NCBI RefSeq assembly: GCF_025244825.1
Contig: NZ_CP104263.1
Span: 3,410,001 to 3,474,000 of the forward strand
Reading direction: 5' to 3'
DNA: 64,000 nt
Source: Arthrobacter jinronghuae
GTDB taxonomy: Bacteria; Actinomycetota; Actinomycetes; Actinomycetales; Micrococcaceae
The translations under genes and the position numbers were made by a program. This document shows positions 8,218 to 15,216 of the stretch, piece by piece. The notes beneath the pieces were generated by a model. That model was not told where the DNA came from and searched no databases. It saw only the letters and a program-made list of their open reading frames with translations. How positions within the stretch are numbered: position 1 is the first letter of the stretch; the number at the start of each line of letters is the position of its first letter.

Positions 8218-9027
8218 ATGACTCCCCCTCCCCTGACCGGACGCACCGCCGTCGTCACCGGCGTGAGCCGCCGCCGGGGCATTGGCTTCGCCGTTGCAGC
8301 GCGCCTGGCCGATATGGGTGCCAGCCTCTACCTGCAGCACTTCGCGCCGCACGACGCCGACCAGCCCTGGGGTGCCGAGGACATCAACGAGGTGATGGAC
8401 CTGCTGCGGGCACGGCTGCAGCCCGGGGCCCGGCTTGCACACGGCGAACACGATTTCGCCGCACCGGAGGCACCCGATGCCTTGATTTCCGATGCCCGCG
8501 CAGCCCTGGGGCACCTGGACATCCTCATCTGCAACCATGCCCGCAACGGGGGCGACGGGCGGTTGCAGGCGCTGGACGCCGCCATGCTGGACATGCACTG
8601 GGCCGTCAACGCCCGCTCCGTGCTGCTCGCCACCGCTCGCTTCGCCGACCAGCACGACGGACGTGCCGGCGGGCGGGTCATCTGGTTCACCAGCGGACAG
8701 CTGCTGGGCCCGATGCCCGGTGAAATTGCCTATTGCACCTCGAAGGCCGCCCTCGCCGGCATCACTCCCTCGGTCGCAGCGGACCTTGCCGACCGCGGGA
8801 TCCTGCTCAACACCGTCAATCCGGGCCCGGTCAACACCGGTTACCTTGATCCGGAAACGGCGGATCGCCCGCTGGAAGTCCTCGACGACGTCGGGTCCCG
8901 TTTCCCGGGCGGACGCATCGGCGCCCCCGATGATCCGGCCCGGCTCATTGCCTGGCTGGTGTCCGACGAGGGCCGCTGGGTGGTCGGGCAGACGATCAGC
9001 ACCGAGGGCGGTTTCCGGCGGGGCTGA
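8218..9027 (+). CDS. SDR family oxidoreductase with divergent active-site strand
   Basis: A 269-residue short-chain dehydrogenase. The nucleotide motif is TGVSRRRGIGFAVA, with three Arg residues favouring NADPH. The catalytic pair is YCTSK. The ending VGQTISTEGGF is typical of FabG-like reductases. The usual NNAG strand is replaced by CNHARNG, and there is an insertion of about 35 residues after the second strand (HFAPHDADQPWG...). It starts 9 bases after the lipoprotein gene and may be co-transcribed with it. Substrate unknown. Confidence 0.88.
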   Translation: MTPPPLTGRTAVVTGVSRRRGIGFAVAARLADMGASLYLQHFAPHDADQPWGAEDINEVMDLLRARLQPGARLAHGEHDFAAPEAPDALISDARAALGHLDILICNHARNGGDGRLQALDAAMLDMHWAVNARSVLLATARFADQHDGRAGGRVIWFTSGQLLGPMPGEIAYCTSKAALAGITPSVAADLADRGILLNTVNPGPVNTGYLDPETADRPLEVLDDVGSRFPGGRIGAPDDPARLIAWLVSDEGRWVVGQTISTEGGFRRG

Positions 9028-9105
9028 ACCGTTTAAGGCTCCGGTCGTCTTCGCCCTCGTCGTAGGCGAAAGTCTCATCCGCGTCGGCAAAGGTCCCGCC
9101 CAGGG

Positions 9106-9810
9106 TTACTTGCTACAACGCTCGGAGAGCCAAGCGTCATACATTTCCGGGTACGCCTTCACGATCAGGGGTTTAACCCGCGCTTCAAAATCGGGGTCCG
9201 AAGGCCAAGTACCGGCCCGCGTGTTGCGAGTGGTGAACTGTGGCTGGGGGTTCCCGGAGGAGTCGAACTTGATCAGGTCTTTGTCACTGTCGTCCGGGTC
9301 GCAACTCGCAGAGAGGAACGGGGACAGGTCCTCGAAGATGACCACCCTTCCACGCGCCGGTCGGTCGTCGGCAAACGCACGGTCAAGCTGGTCCATCTTC
9401 TCTTGGGCCCTCGCCTTGGCGTCCGCGTCCTCGATCTTGGACAGGTATCCCTGCGCCTGAAGCTGGTAGGTGCGGAAGTGAGATTCCCACTGAGCTGTCA
9501 CCGCGGCCATGAGGGCGGTGGCCTCCGGGGTATTCATCGCCGGGTCTTTCCAGAACTCATCGAACTCGTCGGCGTGGGGGTCGTCCACCTCGCCGGACGC
9601 CATCGGGAGCAGGGAGTCGACAATGGAGTCCACCTTGTCTTCCCAATCACGGTCCTGATACCCGGCTCCACCCCTCGCGATGAAGACTCCTACCGCCACT
9701 ACGGCCATAACCAGCAGGAAAGCGGTTACTGCAATGGCCGTCTTTCCAACCGGTCCGAGTGTAGACGCCATCTTGGGAGGACTGGGCATGGGGTACTGCG
9801 TATAGCTCAT
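9106..9810 (-). CDS. Single-pass membrane-anchored hypothetical protein
   Basis: A 234-residue protein with a Pro-rich cytoplasmic N-terminus (MSYTQYPMPSPP), one membrane helix at about residues 24-46, and a long acidic extracellular domain. The latter carries a helical stretch rich in Ala, Lys and Asp (KIEDADAKARAQEKMDQLD) and two Cys that could pair. The Shine-Dalgarno is AAAGG before ATG 9810. No family recognised. It converges with the SDR gene at 9027. Confidence 0.78.
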   Translation of the reverse strand: MSYTQYPMPSPPKMASTLGPVGKTAIAVTAFLLVMAVVAVGVFIARGGAGYQDRDWEDKVDSIVDSLLPMASGEVDDPHADEFDEFWKDPAMNTPEATALMAAVTAQWESHFRTYQLQAQGYLSKIEDADAKARAQEKMDQLDRAFADDRPARGRVVIFEDLSPFLSASCDPDDSDKDLIKFDSSGNPQPQFTTRNTRAGTWPSDPDFEARVKPLIVKAYPEMYDAWLSERCSK

Positions 9811-9870
9811 TGGTGCCTTTCGGATGGGTCCATACGGGTCACTCTGCCAGCCCTGCCGCCGTTAACGCGG

Positions 9871-9903
9871 GACGACGGCGGCACACCGGGTGCCGCCGTC
9901 GTC
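9871..9903 (-). terminator. Hairpin downstream of the monooxygenase gene
   Basis: A perfect 13-bp inverted repeat (9871-9883 with 9891-9903, loop of 7) lies just past the monooxygenase stop on the minus strand. There is no T-tract, so termination is inferred from position. Confidence 0.55.
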
Positions 9904-9920
9904 GTACGTTGGGAAACCGG

Positions 9921-11816
9921 TTACGCCTGCTGGCGGGCCGGAAGCAGGGGTGCGAAGAACTCTGCGAGCTCCGCCGTGGCAGTCAGCGGCAGCACGTTGG
10001 CCACGTACTGGTCCGGGCGGACCACCACCACGGCGCCGTTCCGGGAAATCCCGCGCTGCTCGAAGATGTCGGCGGTCGGGTCCGCACCGTAGACCTTCGC
10101 CAGATCGTCAAGCTGGAACGGTCCGACCTGCGGCTTGAACACCGCCGGCACGGCGCCGAGGTCGATGCCCGTGTGGTCCTGCTGGTAGATCACCTTGACG
10201 TCGAACCAGGCATCCCGGTCCGCGCCTTCCGGCGTGGCCGCCAACGGGGAATCCGGCGCGGTGCCCAGCCATTCCGCCAGCTCGGTGACCGGCGAGGGGG
10301 TGCCGGCGGCCGCGGCATCGGCGAAGACGTAGATCCGCCACTTGCCGTCCGCCCGCGCCTGGTGTCCCAGCTGCACCGGGTTGGTGTCGCAGACGCGGAG
10401 CACGGGTGCGGACTTGAAGCGCTTGCCGAGCGGGAAGCCGGCGGCCAGATCCTGGTGCAGAGGCTCGGCAATAAGCATGGAGGGGGTGTACTCGGTCATG
10501 AACCCGGCGGGGAACTCGGCGGTGCGGACGTAGAAGTCCTCCAGGTCCGACGGGTTCTCGAACTCTTCGGGCTTCTTCGCCATGAGCGTGGACCACTCTT
10601 TGTCGAAGTCGATGAGGTTCTTCGCCACCACCTGGCGTTCGGCCGAGTAGGTGGAGAGCAGGCTTTCCGGGCTGCGGCCGTCGAGCACGTGGCCGAGTTT
10701 CCAGCCCAGGTTGAAGCCGTCCTGCATCGAGACGTTCATGCCCTGGCCGGCCTTGGCGCTGTGCGTGTGGCAGGCGTCGCCGGTGATGAAGACGCGCGGG
10801 GTGCGGGTGCCGAGGTCCTCGGGCCGGACGTCGTCGAACCGGTCGGTGAGCCGGTGGCCCACTTCGTACACGCTGTGCCAGGCGACGTTGCGGACGTCGA
10901 GCGTGTAGGGGGCCATGATGCCGTTGGCCTTGGCGATGATCTGGTCAATGGAGGTCTTGCGGACGGCGCCGTTGTCGCCTTCGGGCACGACGCCGAGGTC
11001 CACGTACATGCGGAACAGGTGGCCGCCCTCGCGCGGGATGAGCAGGATGCTGCCGCCGTTGGAGGACTGGATGGCGCACTTGGTGCGGATGTCGGGGAAG
11101 TCGGTGTTGGCCAGTACGTCCATCACGCCCCAGGCGTGGTTCGCCTTGTCTCCGGCCATGGTGCAGCCGATGGATTCGCGGACCTTGCTGCGGGCGCCGT
11201 CGGAGCCCACCACGTACTTGGCCTTAACCGTGCGCTCGGTGCCTTCGTCCGGGCCGGCCGTGGACAGGAGGGTGACGGTGACCGGGTATTCGGCGTCGTC
11301 GTCGACCTCGAGGCTGCGGAATTCGAACCCGTAGTCGGGCCGCATGCGGGTGGGCGAGTTCGCCATGAAGCGGGCGAAGTAGTCCAGCACGCGGGCCTGG
11401 TTGACGATCAGGTGCGGGAATTCGCTGATTCCGGCCGGATCATCCAGGGCGCGGCCGGAACGGACGATATTCTCCGGGTTTTCCGGGTCCGGGCGCCAGA
11501 AGCACATCTCCGTGATGCGGTACGCCTCGGCGGTGATTTCCTCGGCGAAGCCGAAGGCCTGGAAGGTTTCCACGCTGCGGGCCTGGATGCCGTCCGCCTG
11601 CCCGATGGCGAGGCGGCTGTCCCGGCGCTCCACGATCCGGGTGGTGACGCCGGGGAACTGCGAAAGCTGTGCGGCGGTGAGCATACCGGCGGGACCGGAG
11701 CCGACGATCAGCACGTCCACTTCGTCGGGCAGGTCGGCGGGGCGGTCGACGCCGGTGCCGGCGGCGGGCTGGATGCGGGGGTCACCGGATACGTAGCCGT
11801 GGTGGTGGAACTGCAC
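9921..11816 (-). CDS. FAD-dependent aromatic ring hydroxylase (3-hydroxybenzoate 4-/phenol 2-monooxygenase type)
   Basis: A flavoprotein monooxygenase of about 631 residues. It has the dinucleotide motif VLIVGSGPAGMLTA near the N-terminus, the DG motif GSDGARSKVRE, and the GD motif ITGDACHTHSAKAGQGMN that binds the FAD ribityl chain. The C-terminal 170 residues match the thioredoxin-like extension of phenol hydroxylase and MobA-type enzymes. These use NAD(P)H and O2 to add a hydroxyl to a phenolic ring. I place the start at the GTG at 11816 (VQFHHHGY, as in MobA) because GAGGA lies just before it; the GTG at 11828 has no such site. No ring-cleavage genes are nearby. A palindromic operator lies upstream. 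Confidence 0.88.
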   Translation of the reverse strand: MQFHHHGYVSGDPRIQPAAGTGVDRPADLPDEVDVLIVGSGPAGMLTAAQLSQFPGVTTRIVERRDSRLAIGQADGIQARSVETFQAFGFAEEITAEAYRITEMCFWRPDPENPENIVRSGRALDDPAGISEFPHLIVNQARVLDYFARFMANSPTRMRPDYGFEFRSLEVDDDAEYPVTVTLLSTAGPDEGTERTVKAKYVVGSDGARSKVRESIGCTMAGDKANHAWGVMDVLANTDFPDIRTKCAIQSSNGGSILLIPREGGHLFRMYVDLGVVPEGDNGAVRKTSIDQIIAKANGIMAPYTLDVRNVAWHSVYEVGHRLTDRFDDVRPEDLGTRTPRVFITGDACHTHSAKAGQGMNVSMQDGFNLGWKLGHVLDGRSPESLLSTYSAERQVVAKNLIDFDKEWSTLMAKKPEEFENPSDLEDFYVRTAEFPAGFMTEYTPSMLIAEPLHQDLAAGFPLGKRFKSAPVLRVCDTNPVQLGHQARADGKWRIYVFADAAAAGTPSPVTELAEWLGTAPDSPLAATPEGADRDAWFDVKVIYQQDHTGIDLGAVPAVFKPQVGPFQLDDLAKVYGADPTADIFEQRGISRNGAVVVVRPDQYVANVLPLTATAELAEFFAPLLPARQQA

Positions 11817-11879
11817 GGGGGTCCTCACTTCGTTGTGCCGTAGGTGCCCGCCCGGCGGTGCTCGTTATTTGAACACTAA

Positions 11880-11894
11880 GTTCGATAGTCGAAC
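11880..11894. promoter_or_regulatory. Palindromic operator upstream of the monooxygenase
   Basis: GTTCGATAGTCGAAC is a perfect 6-bp inverted repeat with a 3-base centre, 64 bases before the chosen start. A further half-site-like GTTCAA lies on the gene side. No regulator gene is adjacent, so the controlling protein (IclR, MarR or GntR type) must be elsewhere. Confidence 0.5.
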
Positions 11895-12072
11895 CGCAGG
11901 CGGTGTAGTCACCGTACCGGAGACATGACGTGGGTCACAAGCGGAACGGTCTGTGTAACTTCCGGCTTCACTTTCCGCCTCACTTCCGGTCGGCCCGCCG
12001 GAGCCGGGAGCGGTATTGCCGCCGGCCGCGGTACCTTGTTCCCAGCCGCGAACCGCCAGCAGGGAAGAGTCC

Positions 12073-13029
12073 ATGACCGTTACATGCGCAGTGATCGACG
12101 ACTATCAGCACGCCGCCACCCGGTTCGCCGACTGGGCTTCGCTGCAGGGTCAGGTGGAGCTGACCGTCTTCTCCGACCATCTGGCGGCCGAGGACGACGT
12201 CGCCGCGCGCCTAGCCGGGTTCGACGTCGTCGTCGTCATGCGCGAGCGCACCCCCTTTCCGGCGAGCCTGCTCGCCCGGCTGCCCCGCCTGAAGCTGCTG
12301 GTCACCACCGGCGCGCGCAACGCCTCGATCGATCTCGCCGCGGCCCGGGAGCGGGGCGTGACCGTCTGCGGCACGGCCAGCAACTCGACGCCGCCCGCCG
12401 AGCTCACCTGGGCTCTGGTCCTGGGACTGGGCCGGCACCTGGTGCCCGAAGCCACTGCCCTGCGGGACGGCGGACCCTGGCAGCAGACCATCGGCACCGA
12501 CCTGCACGGAGCCACGCTCGGGCTGCTGGGATTGGGGAAAATCGGGATGCAGGTGGCCCGGGTGGGGGCGGCGTTCGGGATGAACGTGCTGGCCTGGAGC
12601 CATAATCTCACTGCCGAACGGGCCGAGGCGGCCGGCGCCCGACTGGCCCCCTCCCTCGAGGTGCTGCTGGCGGCGTCCGACGTCGTCTCCATCCATCTGG
12701 TGCTGAGCGACCGTACACGCGGACTGCTCGGGGCAGGGGAGCTGGCGCTGATGAAACCGGGCGCCTACCTGATCAACACCTCGCGGGCCGGGATCGTGGA
12801 CCAGGCCGCCCTGCTCGATGCCCTTCGGCGGCAGGCGATTGCCGGCGCCGGATTGGACGTGTTTGCCGAAGAGCCGCTGCCGGCAGATTCCCCGTTCCGG
12901 GACCTGCCCAACGTCCTGGCAACGCCGCACCTCGGGTACGTCACCGAGGGGAACTACCGCACGTTCTTTCCGCAGGTGGTGGAGGACATCTCGGCTTTCC
13001 TGGCCGGGACCCCGATCCGGACGCTGTAG
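12073..13029 (+). CDS. D-2-hydroxyacid dehydrogenase family protein
   Basis: A 318-residue NAD(P)-dependent D-2-hydroxyacid dehydrogenase. The Rossmann motif is LGLLGLGKIGMQVA. The catalytic triad positions are visible: Arg in NTSRAGIVD, Glu in FAEEPLP and His in ATPHLGY. The family reduces 2-keto acids or oxidises D-hydroxy acids such as D-glycerate or D-lactate. This sub-type, with a VIDDYQ start, is common beside unrelated genes in actinobacteria. AGGGAAGAG precedes the ATG at 12073. It is divergent from the monooxygenase across a 256-base spacer. Confidence 0.9.
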   Translation: MTVTCAVIDDYQHAATRFADWASLQGQVELTVFSDHLAAEDDVAARLAGFDVVVVMRERTPFPASLLARLPRLKLLVTTGARNASIDLAAARERGVTVCGTASNSTPPAELTWALVLGLGRHLVPEATALRDGGPWQQTIGTDLHGATLGLLGLGKIGMQVARVGAAFGMNVLAWSHNLTAERAEAAGARLAPSLEVLLAASDVVSIHLVLSDRTRGLLGAGELALMKPGAYLINTSRAGIVDQAALLDALRRQAIAGAGLDVFAEEPLPADSPFRDLPNVLATPHLGYVTEGNYRTFFPQVVEDISAFLAGTPIRTL

Positions 13030-13101
13030 CTGCCGCGGGCCGCCCGGCTTTCAGCCCGCATCATCTTCTGGGCGGGGCCGCGGACTCCTATTCTTTGTGC
13101 C

Positions 13102-14301
13102 ATGCCGCAGCTGCCGCGCCCGCCCCATGCCCGCATTTCGGACGAAACGCACAGGGTCACCACCTTTGAGTTGTTCTTTGACCTGGTGTTCGTGTTCGCC
13201 TTTACCCAGGTCACCGGGTTCATGGTGCACGAGCATTCATTCCTGGGTGTGCTGCAGGGGATGGTCATCCTGGTCCTGCTGTGGTGGTCCTGGGCGCCCT
13301 TTTCCTGGCTCGCCAACCAGGCACACGTCGATGAAGGGTTGATGCGGTTCGGCCTGTCCGCCGTCATGGTGGCGGCCTTTATTGCCGCACTGGCCATTCC
13401 GGAAGCGTTCGACGACCTCGACGGCGGCCTGCACGGCCCGCTGGTACTTGCCCTGGCCTATTCTGCGGTCCGGGTCCTGCACCTGGTTCTGTACGTGTAT
13501 GCGTCCGGGAACGACCGGCCGCTGCGGCGCCAGATAGCCAAGCTGACCTTCACCGCCGTCCTGGGGGCGGCGCTGGTCGTCACCGGGGCGGTGCTGGGCG
13601 GAACCGCTCAGACCTGGTTCTGGCTGGCCGGCATGGTGCTGGACACCGGGATCACCTTCCTCATCTCCTGGCACGGCAACTGGCGGATCCACTCGGCGGC
13701 GCACTGGACCGAACGGTACGCGCTCGTGGTCATCCTCGCACTCGGCGAATCCATCGTGTCCATCGGCGTCGGCGCCTCCGAACTGCCCGTGAGCGTACCG
13801 GTGCTTGCCGGTGCGGCGGCGGGAATTTGTTTGTCCATCGGGCTTTGGTGGCTCTACTTCGACGTCACGGCAGTCGCGGCCGAACACCGCTTCGCCGCAC
13901 TGCGCGGATCCGCCCGGTCTTCGGCCGCCGTCGTCGCCTACACCTACCTGCACCTGCCCCTCGTGGCCGGCATTGTCCTCACGGCGTTGGGGGTAGAGGA
14001 CGTGCTGGCGCATGTGGACGAGGGGAAGGGGCTGAGCAGCCTCGGGGTCTTCGCGTTGTTCGGCGGCCCGGCACTGTACCTGCTGGGGACCGCGGCCTTC
14101 TGGCGGAGGATGGGCGGGGGCTGGAAGAAGTGGCGGTTGGGAACGGCTGCACTGCTGCTGGCGTTGATAGCCGTCGGTCTGCCGTTGACCTCGTTGGCGG
14201 CGCTTCTCCTCGTTACCGCCCTGGTTGCCGGGCTGGTTGCCGTGGAGGCCCTGTTGTACCGAGAGGTCCGGCGCCGGGTGCGGGGTTCGCAGGCGGTGTG
14301 A
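13102..14301 (+). CDS. Low-temperature-requirement A (LtrA) family membrane protein
   Basis: A 399-residue polytopic protein with about ten membrane helices. The N-terminal motif FELFFDLVFVFAFTQ and the internal ERYALVVILALGESIV are hallmarks of LtrA. The family was named for a Listeria mutant unable to grow in the cold; the molecular role is unknown. It begins 72 bases after the dehydrogenase and may be read through from it. The region after its stop is occupied by intergenic repeats. Confidence 0.9.
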   Translation: MPQLPRPPHARISDETHRVTTFELFFDLVFVFAFTQVTGFMVHEHSFLGVLQGMVILVLLWWSWAPFSWLANQAHVDEGLMRFGLSAVMVAAFIAALAIPEAFDDLDGGLHGPLVLALAYSAVRVLHLVLYVYASGNDRPLRRQIAKLTFTAVLGAALVVTGAVLGGTAQTWFWLAGMVLDTGITFLISWHGNWRIHSAAHWTERYALVVILALGESIVSIGVGASELPVSVPVLAGAAAGICLSIGLWWLYFDVTAVAAEHRFAALRGSARSSAAVVAYTYLHLPLVAGIVLTALGVEDVLAHVDEGKGLSSLGVFALFGGPALYLLGTAAFWRRMGGGWKKWRLGTAALLLALIAVGLPLTSLAALLLVTALVAGLVAVEALLYREVRRRVRGSQAV

Positions 14302-14426
14302 CTTTGCTGGTGACCGGGCCGGTCCGGCTCTGGGGTGCATGTAGCCCGGGGCCGGGCATGGCCGAGTGACAATACCCTGCGCACCGGACCACCCCTGACG
14401 CAGTTGGATTCCATGCGTTTTGGGCA

Positions 14427-14492
14427 AATCCCTGCGGTTTGTGACAATCCCTGCGTTGCGCGGAGCGGGGATTGTCACAAACTGCAGGGATT
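14427..14492. repeat. Long near-perfect inverted repeat (25-bp arms)
   Basis: Arms 14427-14451 and 14468-14492 are complementary at 24 of 25 positions with a 16-base loop. The single mismatch would be a G:U pair in RNA. The arms carry AATCCCTGC and TTTGTGACAATCCC. Related pieces (CAATGTGCAGGAAATCC) follow at about 14497-14512. It lies after the LtrA gene, may end its transcript, and belongs to the repeat-rich tract 14302-14728. Confidence 0.8.
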
Positions 14493-14597
14493 CCGACAAT
14501 GTGCAGGAAATCCGGCGGTTCCCAGACTTCGGCGTCGGTCCTCCGTCCCGACCAGCCGTCTAACCGCCGGTTTTGCACTTATGCTGCCACTTTGAGG

Positions 14598-14641
14598 TTT
14601 GCTGCCAGGTTGAACCGGCAGCAAATTCCCAAACCGGCAGC
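14598..14641. repeat. Dispersed intergenic repeat, copy 1 (hairpin plus GCTGCCGGTTT tandem)
   Basis: On the minus strand this reads GCTGCCGGTTT, 8 bases, then GCTGCCGGTT (14641 to 14613). The second unit also forms the arm of a 28-base hairpin, 14598-14625 (TTTGCTGCC with GGCAGCAAA). The same two-unit layout with an 8-base spacer occurs at 15187-15211 and 42342-42371. The rest of 14302-14728 contains no gene I can support. Confidence 0.7.
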
Positions 14642-14728
14642 ACAAACTCCAACTACGCTCGCCGGCCGGCCGCTTGCCCGCTCCCCCGCACCCCCGCTCC
14701 CCTCCGAACCTGCGGCAGGATGGATGCC

Positions 14729-15070
14729 ATGACCATTGCAAAAACCATCCTGCTGTTCCTCCTGGCCGCTGCCGCCGAAATCGGCGGAGCCTGGCTGGTG
14801 TGGCAGTCCGTGCGGGAGGACCGGGCCTGGTGGTGGGCGGGCCTGGGCGTGATGGCCCTGGGCGTCTACGGTTTCGTGGCCACGTTGCAGCCGGACGCGC
14901 ACTTCGGCCGGATCCTGGCCGCCTACGGTGGAGTGTTCGTGGCCGGCTCGCTGGCCTGGGGCATGGTCTTCGACGGTTTCCGGCCCGACCGCTGGGACAT
15001 CCTCGGCTCGCTGATCTGCCTGGCGGGGGTCGCCGTGATCATGTTTGCGCCCCGCAGCCCGGTGTCCTAA
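14729..15070 (+). CDS. ynfA: YnfA / UPF0060 family membrane protein
   Basis: A 113-residue protein with four membrane helices. [12 protein letters not shown] in helix 1 and [25 protein letters not shown] in the middle are diagnostic of the YnfA/UPF0060 family, a relative of small multidrug resistance transporters. Some members contribute to drug efflux; others are uncharacterised. I take the ATG at 14729 because an AGG lies a sensible distance upstream; the ATG at 14720 would leave no room. The gene is bracketed on both sides by copies of the intergenic repeat. Confidence 0.85.
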   Translation: MTIAKTILLFLLAAAAEIGGAWLVWQSVREDRAWWWAGLGVMALGVYGFVATLQPDAHFGRILAAYGGVFVAGSLAWGMVFDGFRPDRWDILGSLICLAGVAVIMFAPRSPVS

Positions 15071-15144
15071 ATGATTCCGGCCCGGCTGCCTGCGGTCGAA
15101 GGGGTCTAGGAAATCCTGCCACTTTGGTAATTCCCTGCCAGAGG

Positions 15145-15181
15145 GGGAAATCCCTGCCACTGCGCAGTGGAGGGATTTCCC
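15145..15181. terminator. Bidirectional hairpin between convergent genes
   Basis: GGGAAATCCCT...CACTGC pairs with GCAGTGG...GGGATTTCCC as an 18-bp stem with a single bulged base, between the stops of ynfA and the UvrA-like gene. The arm sequence AAATCCCTGC recurs in the 14427 inverted repeat, so this stem may be another member of the same repeat group. Confidence 0.65.
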
Positions 15182-15186
15182 GAACA

Positions 15187-15211
15187 GGCAGCAGAATCCC
15201 AAACCGGCAGC
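15187..15211. repeat. Dispersed intergenic repeat, copy 2
   Basis: Read on the minus strand from 15211: GCTGCCGGTTT, 8 bases, then GCTGCCTGTT. It is one base off copies 1 and 3 in the second unit and has the same spacing. Confidence 0.6.
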
Positions 15212-15216
15212 AAACT

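Noticed and set aside
9810..11843. Long plus-strand open frame (677 codons) opposite the monooxygenase
   Set aside because: It is the antisense of a well-conserved flavoprotein; the product is low-complexity Val/Gly/His with no family likeness and no ribosome site.
14335..14595. Small open frames in the repeat tract after LtrA
   Set aside because: They read through inverted repeats, have no ribosome site and look like no protein.
14427..15211. Insertion sequence or miniature transposon around ynfA
   Set aside because: No transposase and no target-site duplication is visible; the elements look like short REP-like repeats.
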